Source of the DNA: Bacteroidales bacterium UBA4116
GTDB lineage: Bacteria > Bacteroidota > Bacteroidia > Bacteroidales > Tannerellaceae
Assembly (NCBI GenBank): GCA_002381645.1
Contig: DFXE01000024.1
Location: forward strand, 1 to 64,000
Reading direction: 5' to 3'
DNA length: 64,000 bases
The notes beneath the pieces were generated by a model, which worked only from the letters and a program-made list of their open reading frames with translations, searched no databases and had not been told where the DNA came from. The stretch's first letter is position 1. Each line of letters opens with the position of its first letter. Below, one piece after another: positions 35,230 to 43,331 of this stretch. Position numbers and translations under genes: made by a program.

Positions 35230-35649
35230 ATGAAACCATTTTATTTTCTGATTGGTATAGCTATGTCCACCGGCTATATCACAGGACGTTCCGTATATAC
35301 TCATAATAGTACGGAAACAGTTCCTATTGATTCGGTTGTTCCCCAACCGTCAGTACCCCAATATACCCTTATCAAACATCTGATAGAGGATAAATCCGCT
35401 ATTATACTTGATGTACGTACAGAGCAGGAGTATAATAAAGGTCATATAAGAAATTCTGTAAATATTCCACTGGATAAGCTGAATGATTCTGTTTTTTTCT
35501 TGCAAAAGGAAGAACCTATTGTAATAGTTTGCCGTAGTGGAAAAAGAAGTAAAGAAGCTAAAACATTTTTAACACATAAGGGGTTTATAAATGTGTATGA
35601 CGGAGGAGAATGGGAAAACCTGAATAAATTACTATTGGTAGATAAATAA
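35230..35649 (+). CDS. Exported rhodanese-like protein
   Basis: 139 aa. N-terminal hydrophobic signal, then a rhodanese domain (about 40-137) with ILDVRTEQEYNKGHI and the active-site loop VCRSGKRS holding the catalytic Cys. Rhodaneses bind or transfer sulfane sulfur. A periplasmic location beside copper efflux genes suggests a role in metal or thiol handling, but this is inference. It lies 10 nt before the RND pump gene. Confidence 0.85.
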   Translation: MKPFYFLIGIAMSTGYITGRSVYTHNSTETVPIDSVVPQPSVPQYTLIKHLIEDKSAIILDVRTEQEYNKGHIRNSVNIPLDKLNDSVFFLQKEEPIVIVCRSGKRSKEAKTFLTHKGFINVYDGGEWENLNKLLLVDK

Positions 35650-35659
35650 CAATATTACT

Positions 35660-38600
35660 ATGCTTAACAGAATCATTAAATATTTTCTTGATAACAGAGT
35701 TATAACATTACTGTTACTCGTTATCGTTATTGTCTGGGGATTATCGACAGCTCCATTCAACTGGCATGGTGGCCTATTGCCACGCGATCCCGTCCCTGTG
35801 GACGCTATTCCTGATATAGGAGAAAATCAGCAAATTGTAGCCACCGAATGGATGGGACGTTCTCCGAAAGATATTCAGGAACAAATCACGTATCCGTTAT
35901 CTACCTCGCTATTGGGAATACCCGGAGTAAAAACCATTCGTAGTACCTCCATGTTCGGTATGTCGTTTATTTATATCATTTTTGACGATAATATTGAATT
36001 TTACTGGAGCCGTTCACGCGTACTTGAAAAGCTGAACTCTCTGCCTGCCGGAACATTACCAGAAGGGGTACAGCCCAGCTTGGGGCCAGATGCCACTGCT
36101 TTAGGACAAATATTCTGGTACACCCTTGAAGGACGTAACCCCGAAACAGGGGAACCAACCGGCGGATGGAACCCAGATGAGTTACGAACTATTCAGGATT
36201 TTTATGCCAAATATTCGATTTCAGCAGCCGAAGGAGTATCCGAAGTAGCATCTATCGGCGGTTTTGTGAAAGAATATCAGGTAGAGATAAATCCCAATGC
36301 AATGCGCGCCTTTAACGTATCCATCATGGATGTGATGAATGCCGTGCAAAAGAGCAATCTGGACATAGGTGCGGAAACAGTTGAAATCAATAAGGCTGAA
36401 TACCTTGTCAGGGGATTGGGATATATTAAAAATGTTTCCGATCTGGAAGAAGCCGTTATCACTGTCCGCAACGGAGTACCCGTTAAAATAAAAGATGTCG
36501 CTTTTGTTAATCTGGGCCCGGCTACCCGTCGTGGAGGTCTGGATAAAGAAGGCGTCGAAGCTGTCGGTGGCGTTGTAGTTGCCCGTTACGGCTCAAACCC
36601 GATGCAGGTTATTGACAATGTAAAAGCTAAAATACAAGAAATGGAAGCAGGGCTTCCTCAGAAAACACTGGCGGATGGTACCGTGTCAAAAGTTACTGTT
36701 GTTCCTTTCTATGACCGGTCAGGACTGATACAGGAAACTATCGGCACATTGGAAACAGCCCTTTCCCATGAAATACTGATTTGTATTATTGTTGTAATCG
36801 TATTAGTATTTAACCTGCGTGCATCGGTTGTAATTTCTGCCATGCTTCCTATAACGGTGCTGGCCACCTTTATCATTATGCGTTATACGGGGGTTGAAGC
36901 CAATATTGTCGCGCTGTCGGGTATTGCCATCGCTATCGGGGTCATGGTCGATGTCGGGGTTGTCTTTGTCGAAAATATTATCCGGCATATGGAAATGCCC
37001 GAAAACAAAGGAATAACCAAAGGTAAAGCGTTTGTAAATCTGATACATAAAAGCGTTAGTGAAGTTTCGGGAGCAATTACCACAGCTATGCTTACCACCG
37101 TTGTGAGCTTCCTGCCTGTCTTTGCTATGCAGGCGCAGGAAGGGAAATTATTCCACCCGCTGGCATTTACAAAGACTTTCGCATTGGTATCAGCCCTAAT
37201 ATTAGGATTGAGCCTATTGCCTACATTGGCTTATTTTGCATTCTCTATTAAAATAACTTCTGCACAAGTACGAAAAACAGCCAATATTATCCTGATAGCC
37301 GCAGGTATCCTGTTGTTTATCTTTACAGGCGTATTTGCAGCCCTGGCACTTACCCTGTTCGGACTGAACAACTTCCTTGCCAACCGTTGGACGAATAAAA
37401 AGATACCTACCTATATCAATATAGGCATCGCCATATTGGTTGCCGTCTATTACCTGACTGTTGAATGGCTGCCTATCGGGCCACAGGAAGGATTCTTCCT
37501 GAACCTTATATTTGTCCTTGTTGCTATAAGTGTAATTTTAGCCTTGCTATGGATATTGGTTATTTATTACGAACGCATCTTACGCTGGTGCTTGGCACAT
37601 CGTTGGAAATTTATGCTTATACCATTAGTTACCGTATTTTTCGGTATCATGATATGGTTGGGATTCGATACAACATTCGGCTTTGTCGCCAAGGGGTTTG
37701 AAGCCGTCGGCTGGAAAAATTTCAGACAGACTGCTTTCTGGCAGGCTTCAAGTGAACGTTTTCCCGGTATCGGTGAAGAATTTATGCCAAGCCTGAATGA
37801 AGGCTCGTTCCTTTTGATGCCTACAAGCATGCCCCATACGGGTATAGAGCAGAACCTGCAATTTATTGAAACGCTTGATAAGCGCATCTCCAATATTCCC
37901 GAAGTAGATATAACCGTAGGTAAGTGGGGACGTGTCAATTCGGCACTCGACCCGGCTCCGACCCAAATGTTTGAAAACACAATTAACTATCGTAGTGAAT
38001 ATATTCTGGACGAAAATGGACACAGGCAACGATTTAAAGTAAACCGTAATGGAGAGTTTCTATTAAAAGGAGGAGGAACTTACAATCCGGAAGATGGCTT
38101 TCGCCTGTTACCTGCCGATAGCCTTATCACGGATAGCAAAGGTGATTACTTCCGCCAGTGGCGTCCCCATATCAAAAAAACGGATGATATCTGGCAGGAA
38201 ATCGTCAATGTATCTCACATGCCTGGACTTACCTCCTCGCCCAAACTACAACCGATAGAAGCCCGATTGGTGATGCTTTCGACAGGTATGCGCGCACCGA
38301 TGGGATTGAAAGTATCAGGGCCCGATCTGGAATCCATTGAACAAGGTGGAAAAGCATTGGAAACGGCCTTGAGAGATATTCCGTCTATTCTTCCATCTAC
38401 GGTGTTTTATGACCGTGCCGTCGGAGCACCCTATATTGAAATAAAACTAAACCGCCGGAATATGGCGCGTTATGGTATTACCGTGGCTGATTTACAAGAC
38501 GTAATCAGTGCGGCAGTGGGAGGAATGCCCCTGACCACAACCGTAGAAGGACGTGAACGCTTTCCTGTGCGTTTAAGATATCCGAGGGAATTGAGGGATA

Positions 38601-39484
38601 ACCCGGAGGAACTGGCTAAGCTGATTGTACCAACAGCAACCGGAGCTCAGATTCCTTTAAAGGAAGTAGCAGATATAGAATATACCAAGGGAGCGCAGAT
38701 GATCCAGAGTGAAAACACGTTCCTGTTGGGCTACGTTATATTCGACAAAGTAGCCGGAAAAGCCGAAGTAGATGTTGTTAAGGAAGCCGATAAAATACTC
38801 AGAGAGAAAATATCATCCGGACAGTTGGAATTACCCAAAGGTGTATCTTATAAGTTCGCCGGAAATTATGAACAACAGGAACGGGCAGCTAAGCGCCTGC
38901 TGGTTGTTGTACCGTTAAGTTTATTGGCAATTTTACTCATTTTGTATTTTCAGTTCAAGACCGTTACAGCATCGCTTATTCACTTTTCCGGGGTAATCGT
39001 AGCCTTTGCCGGAGGATTTATCCTGTTATGGCTTTATGGCGAGCCCTGGTTTATGAATTTTTCAGTTGGTGATATGAACATGCGCGACCTGTTCCAGATG
39101 CATCCGATCAATCTGAGTATTGCCGTATGGGTAGGATTTATCGCTTTGTTCGGTATCGCCACTGATGATGGGGTTCTTATGGGGACATATATCCATGATA
39201 CTTTCCTTGAACGCAACCCACAGACCAAAGATGAGATAAGAGAAGCTGTAGTCCATGCCGGATTGAAACGTGTACGCCCTGCTGCGATGACTACCGCAAC
39301 CGCACTTATTGCATTACTTCCTGTACTTACATCGACAGGTAAGGGAGCAGATATTATGGTTCCGATGGCCATTCCCACTTTCGGAGGAATGCTTATCCAG
39401 TCAATGACCATGTTTGTGGTGCCGATACTACAATGTTGGTGGCGTGAATCAGCAATAAAGAAACACGGTAATATAAAAGAATAA
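35660..39484 (+). CDS. cusA: CusA/CzcA-type RND efflux pump
   Basis: 1274 aa inner-membrane RND transporter of the heavy-metal (HME) class. Diagnostic parts: VDAIPDIGENQQIVATEW near residue 45, FGMSFIYIIFDD, the transmembrane charged residues in GIAIAIGVMVDVGVVFVEN and a C-terminal GIATDDGVLMGTYI. It is about 230 residues longer than typical CusA. The extra sequence includes an added hydrophobic block at about residues 530-670 and a Tyr/Arg-rich segment near 780-850. Methionines near MPTSMPHTG and VMLSTGMRAPMG may bind Cu(I)/Ag(I). It works with the outer membrane and adaptor genes that follow (14 nt gap). Confidence 0.92.
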   Translation: MLNRIIKYFLDNRVITLLLLVIVIVWGLSTAPFNWHGGLLPRDPVPVDAIPDIGENQQIVATEWMGRSPKDIQEQITYPLSTSLLGIPGVKTIRSTSMFGMSFIYIIFDDNIEFYWSRSRVLEKLNSLPAGTLPEGVQPSLGPDATALGQIFWYTLEGRNPETGEPTGGWNPDELRTIQDFYAKYSISAAEGVSEVASIGGFVKEYQVEINPNAMRAFNVSIMDVMNAVQKSNLDIGAETVEINKAEYLVRGLGYIKNVSDLEEAVITVRNGVPVKIKDVAFVNLGPATRRGGLDKEGVEAVGGVVVARYGSNPMQVIDNVKAKIQEMEAGLPQKTLADGTVSKVTVVPFYDRSGLIQETIGTLETALSHEILICIIVVIVLVFNLRASVVISAMLPITVLATFIIMRYTGVEANIVALSGIAIAIGVMVDVGVVFVENIIRHMEMPENKGITKGKAFVNLIHKSVSEVSGAITTAMLTTVVSFLPVFAMQAQEGKLFHPLAFTKTFALVSALILGLSLLPTLAYFAFSIKITSAQVRKTANIILIAAGILLFIFTGVFAALALTLFGLNNFLANRWTNKKIPTYINIGIAILVAVYYLTVEWLPIGPQEGFFLNLIFVLVAISVILALLWILVIYYERILRWCLAHRWKFMLIPLVTVFFGIMIWLGFDTTFGFVAKGFEAVGWKNFRQTAFWQASSERFPGIGEEFMPSLNEGSFLLMPTSMPHTGIEQNLQFIETLDKRISNIPEVDITVGKWGRVNSALDPAPTQMFENTINYRSEYILDENGHRQRFKVNRNGEFLLKGGGTYNPEDGFRLLPADSLITDSKGDYFRQWRPHIKKTDDIWQEIVNVSHMPGLTSSPKLQPIEARLVMLSTGMRAPMGLKVSGPDLESIEQGGKALETALRDIPSILPSTVFYDRAVGAPYIEIKLNRRNMARYGITVADLQDVISAAVGGMPLTTTVEGRERFPVRLRYPRELRDNPEELAKLIVPTATGAQIPLKEVADIEYTKGAQMIQSENTFLLGYVIFDKVAGKAEVDVVKEADKILREKISSGQLELPKGVSYKFAGNYEQQERAAKRLLVVVPLSLLAILLILYFQFKTVTASLIHFSGVIVAFAGGFILLWLYGEPWFMNFSVGDMNMRDLFQMHPINLSIAVWVGFIALFGIATDDGVLMGTYIHDTFLERNPQTKDEIREAVVHAGLKRVRPAAMTTATALIALLPVLTSTGKGADIMVPMAIPTFGGMLIQSMTMFVVPILQCWWRESAIKKHGNIKE

Positions 39485-39498
39485 AAACAGAAAGTATT

Positions 39499-41007
39499 AT
39501 GACAACAATAAGAATCAAATATTTAACAATGCTGTTGTTGATGATAATGGGTACCGGTGCAGTTTCAGCACAAACCGCTGATTCACTCAGCCATTACCTC
39601 AAAATAGCTGCCTTTAATAATCCCGGAGTTAAAGCAGATTTTATGGTTTATAAGGCATCTTTGCAAAAAGTTCCACAAGCAGGAGCTTATGCAGATCCCG
39701 AACTTGAAATGGGCTTTTTCCTTGAACCGATGGATATTATCGGAGGGAAACAGGTTGCCGAGTTCAAATTGATGCAGATGTTCCCTTGGTTCGGTACAAA
39801 GAAAGCGGCACAGACCGAAGCCACGCATATGGCAAAAATGTCATTTGAAAAATTCCGTGAAACCAGGGATAACCTTTATCTGGAAGTTTATACCCAATGG
39901 TATCTACTTTGCAGCTTACAACAAAAACTGATGAACAACAGGGATAATAAAGCCCTGCTGACTCAATTGGAACAACTGGCGTTACGTAAGTTTTCATCGC
40001 CATCAGCAGGTGCAGGTGCAGGATATTCAATTTCCGCCCCGACCCCACCAACCAGTACACCTCCGGCAGGAAACGGAAGTGGCATGTCATCCATGTCCTC
40101 AATGGGAAGCAGTGGTGGCTCTCAGCCAACTACTCAAAATGCAGGCATGTCTTCGATGGGCAGTTCCGGTAGCGGTATGTCGTCAGGCATGAGTGGTGCT
40201 GCTTCCGGCGGTATGTCTGATGTGCTGCGTATCCAGTTGGAGATAGTTGAACTGGATAATAACATAGAAAGTATCCTTTCGGAAATAAAAGCGGAAAAAG
40301 CAAAGTTCAATACTTTATTAAACCGCTCCGCTCTCAGCGAAATACAGATACCCGAAACCTTTGAGCAACTTCCGTTCCTTTTCGATCCTGAAACTGCCAT
40401 GACAAAGATCAACGATCAGAACCCTATGTTGAACATGATTACCGAAGAAGGGCTTGCTTACAAAGCTAAAGCAGAAATGGATAAAAAGATGAGTTATCCG
40501 ATGTTGGGTATAGGGGTGCAATATATGCTCAATAAGAAAACAAGCGATCCGATGTTCGGAATGGGCGATATGAACGGAAAGGATATGATTATGCCAATGG
40601 TTTCCGTTAGTATCCCCCTCTATCGCAACAAGTACAAGGCCCAACAGCGCGAAAGTAATTTCTGGTGGCAAGCCAGTAAAGAGAAATATACCAATACGTA
40701 CAATGCGCTGGAATCGGAATTGTATAAGACAAAACACCTGTTGGATGACGCTTCTCGCAAGATTTCACTCTATAAAAAGCAGTCGGAACTTGCTGAAACA
40801 ACCTATAATTTGGTCGTACAGGAGTTTGTTGCAGGGAAAAGCGATCTAACCAATGTTATACAGGTTCAACGGCAACTGTTGGATTATCAACTCAAAAAAG
40901 CCGAGGCAGTCGCAAGTTACAATACGATGGTGGCATCTATTCAAAAACTGATTTCATTTAAGGATACAGAACAAAACGTAAACAGCATATATTATGGAAA
41001 CGAATAA
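39499..41007 (+). CDS. cusC: TolC-family outer membrane factor (CusC-like)
   Basis: 502 aa, signal peptide (1-24). The two coiled-coil/barrel repeats of the OEP family are recognisable (KADFMVYKASLQKVPQAGAY; C-terminal LTNVIQVQRQLLDYQLKKAEAV). A low-complexity linker rich in Gly, Ser and Met (about residues 165-240) separates them, which is unusual and could bind copper. The gene overlaps cusB by 14 nt. It forms the outer channel for the CusA pump. Confidence 0.9.
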   Translation: MTTIRIKYLTMLLLMIMGTGAVSAQTADSLSHYLKIAAFNNPGVKADFMVYKASLQKVPQAGAYADPELEMGFFLEPMDIIGGKQVAEFKLMQMFPWFGTKKAAQTEATHMAKMSFEKFRETRDNLYLEVYTQWYLLCSLQQKLMNNRDNKALLTQLEQLALRKFSSPSAGAGAGYSISAPTPPTSTPPAGNGSGMSSMSSMGSSGGSQPTTQNAGMSSMGSSGSGMSSGMSGAASGGMSDVLRIQLEIVELDNNIESILSEIKAEKAKFNTLLNRSALSEIQIPETFEQLPFLFDPETAMTKINDQNPMLNMITEEGLAYKAKAEMDKKMSYPMLGIGVQYMLNKKTSDPMFGMGDMNGKDMIMPMVSVSIPLYRNKYKAQQRESNFWWQASKEKYTNTYNALESELYKTKHLLDDASRKISLYKKQSELAETTYNLVVQEFVAGKSDLTNVIQVQRQLLDYQLKKAEAVASYNTMVASIQKLISFKDTEQNVNSIYYGNE

Positions 41008-42667
41008 ATTAAAAAAGATTATTAATAATAATTATATCAAGTACGGATTGATACTCATTGCCGGGCTGTTTATCGGCTGGCTGATATTCGGAGGTTCATC
41101 CAATAATCAGAATGAATCAACTGAGCATGTTCACGAAGAGGGAGCGGAACAAATTTGGACTTGTGCCATGCACCCTCAGATAAGACAAAATAAACCGGGT
41201 AAATGCCCTATTTGCGGTATGGATCTGATACCGTTAAAAACATCCGGTAGCGGAGACGAAGCCGTTGACCCGAATGCGATTCAACTGTCTAAGGAAGCTG
41301 TGGCACTGGCTAATATACAAACAACCGTTATCAGCCGTCAGAACCCCGTAAAAGACGTACAGTTATATGGTACGATACAAGCTGATGAACGATTGTCACA
41401 GTCACAGACATCCCATGTCAGCGGACGGATTGAAAAACTCTTTATCAACTTCACCGGGGAAAGTGTAAGGCAAGGACAAACGATTGCCACTATTTATTCC
41501 CCTGAATTATTAAGTGCGCAGCAGGAACTACTGGAAGCAGCTAAAATGCAATCGGTACAGCCTGCCTTAATTCAGGCGGCACGGGAAAAACTGCGCCTGT
41601 GGAAATTGACGGATGAACAGATCGCGAGGATAGAGCAATCAGGAAATGTATCTGCACTGGTGGAAATAAAAGCCAATACCGGTGGTATTGTAGTGAGTAA
41701 AAAAGTAAGCCAGGGAGATTATATCAATCAGGGAAGTGTCCTTTTTGATATTGCCAACCTGTCACAGGTATGGGCTATGTTCGATGCCTATGAAATAGAT
41801 CTGCCTTTCCTGAAAGTCGGGGATAAAATTGATTTTACTTTGCAGGCTGTGCCGGGCAAAACATTTACAGGACGAATATCCTTTATTGATCCGATATTGG
41901 ATAGAACAACCCGTACGGCTAAAATCCGGGTGGAAACAGCTAATTCCGGCATGCAATTAAAGCCTGAAATGTATGCTAATGCCATTATCAAAGCCCCGTT
42001 GAAACAATTCAACAATGAAGTTGTCATACCAAAATCATCTGTATTGTGGACTGGAAAACGTTCGATTGTATATGTGAAGCAACCGAATACACAATCTCCG
42101 GCATTTATGTTGCATGAAGTTGTACTCGGCCCGTCGCTCGGCGATTCGTATGTAGTGCTTTCGGGTGTGAATGAAGGAGATGAGATTGTGACCAACGGAG
42201 CCTTTACCATTGATGCCAGTGCGCAACTCGAAGGAAAACGTAGTATGATGAATGCTGAAGCATCCCGTCCCGTAACAGGGCACGAAGGTCATAATATGTC
42301 GGGAAGCTCATCAGGTACAAACCAATCCGAAACATCAACCGGGCATGAAGGACACGATATGTCCTCCATGCAGGGAGATTCAAAACAAAGCATGACTGCC
42401 AAAACTGAACATGCCATGATAAATGTGCAGGGACTGTGCGAAATGTGTAAGGATCGTATTGAAAAGGCCGCTAAAGGCGTAAACGGAGTTACATCTGCTT
42501 CATGGGATCAGAAGTCTAAACAACTGCATTTAAACTTTGACCCGGCAAAAACCAATGTGGATGCTATCAGCAAAGCAGTAGCAAAAGTCGGACATGATAC
42601 GGACAAATACAAAGCAGATAAAGCCGTATATGACGCATTACCAGATTGCTGCAAATACAGAAAATAG
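40994..42667 (+). CDS. cusB: RND periplasmic adaptor CusB with HMBD and C-terminal HMA domain
   Basis: 557 aa. Order: membrane anchor (about 15-33), heavy-metal-binding domain TCAMHPQIRQNKPGKCPICGMD at about 55-76, adaptor (HlyD-like) core at about 95-415, His/Met/Ser-rich linker (about 425-470) and a C-terminal HMA-like domain from about 473 with GLCEMC (CxxC) and the end DALPDCCKYRK. The adaptor links pump and outer membrane channel and may pass Cu(I) to CusA. The C-terminal domain is nearly the same as the lipoprotein encoded next, a recent local duplication. Confidence 0.92.
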   Translation: METNKLKKIINNNYIKYGLILIAGLFIGWLIFGGSSNNQNESTEHVHEEGAEQIWTCAMHPQIRQNKPGKCPICGMDLIPLKTSGSGDEAVDPNAIQLSKEAVALANIQTTVISRQNPVKDVQLYGTIQADERLSQSQTSHVSGRIEKLFINFTGESVRQGQTIATIYSPELLSAQQELLEAAKMQSVQPALIQAAREKLRLWKLTDEQIARIEQSGNVSALVEIKANTGGIVVSKKVSQGDYINQGSVLFDIANLSQVWAMFDAYEIDLPFLKVGDKIDFTLQAVPGKTFTGRISFIDPILDRTTRTAKIRVETANSGMQLKPEMYANAIIKAPLKQFNNEVVIPKSSVLWTGKRSIVYVKQPNTQSPAFMLHEVVLGPSLGDSYVVLSGVNEGDEIVTNGAFTIDASAQLEGKRSMMNAEASRPVTGHEGHNMSGSSSGTNQSETSTGHEGHDMSSMQGDSKQSMTAKTEHAMINVQGLCEMCKDRIEKAAKGVNGVTSASWDQKSKQLHLNFDPAKTNVDAISKAVAKVGHDTDKYKADKAVYDALPDCCKYRK

Positions 42668-42704
42668 AAATAATAGTATATTAACAATTTAAAATCAGAG
42701 TAAA

Positions 42705-43103
42705 ATGAAAAAGTATGTTTTAGTTATGGTATTAGGATTAGGTATCCTGTCTTTTAGCGCGTGCAACTCAAAAAGTGCATCAAGTAATGATACAGCCCAA
42801 ACGGAACCGACAGCTCAATCAGCCACAGAACATCATCAGGATGAACATGCCATGTTGGGTGTACAGGGACTGTGCGAAATGTGTAAAGAACGGATAGAAA
42901 CTGCTGCAAAAGGTGTGGAAGGTGTCTCTTCGGCTATGTGGGATATAGAAAAGAAGGAACTACATCTGAACTTCAATCCGCATCAGACTAATCTGGATGC
43001 AATCAGCAAGGCTATTGCCAAAGCAGGACATGATACGGATAAGGATAAAGCTGACCAGGCAGCATATGATGCATTGCCCGATTGCTGCAAATACAGAAAA
43101 TAA
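42705..43103 (+). CDS. HMA-domain lipoprotein
   Basis: 132 aa. Lipoprotein signal with lipobox LSFSAC (Cys at about residue 20), a short Ser/Thr/His-rich linker (EHHQDEHA) and an HMA-like domain (about 48-132) with GLCEMC and CC near the C-terminus. The domain is closely related to the end of CusB; both end in DALPDCCKYRK. It is likely a copper-binding periplasmic donor or buffer (inference). It lies 37 nt after cusB and is followed by a 228-nt gap with repeats. Confidence 0.83.
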   Translation: MKKYVLVMVLGLGILSFSACNSKSASSNDTAQTEPTAQSATEHHQDEHAMLGVQGLCEMCKERIETAAKGVEGVSSAMWDIEKKELHLNFNPHQTNLDAISKAIAKAGHDTDKDKADQAAYDALPDCCKYRK

Positions 43104-43331
43104 AAGAACGTTTTGTTTATAGCAATAATAACCTCTTACCGGTAGATTGCTTAATTGCTAACATCTGAAATGTCTGGGGCCGGGGTACGCTAAAAGAAGT
43201 GAATCATTCACCCCTTAATAGCTCCCCGGTCACCCGGTAGATTGATTAAACCCGGTAAGTTTTTATCTAAAAGTTTAAAGTAGAAACTTTTCTCTTAAAG
43301 ATATGTTATATAATAAAATAACAGGTTTGGT
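43104..43331. promoter_or_regulatory. Intergenic region before the multicopper oxidase gene
   Basis: Contains two direct copies of CCGGTAGATTG(C/A)TTAA (about 43138 and 43233), a 13-nt palindrome GTGAATCATTCAC (43199-43211) and an inverted repeat AAAAGTTT / AAACTTTT (43269-43276, 43284-43291). These may be operator or terminator parts. No -7 box with good spacing was identified. Confidence 0.45.
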
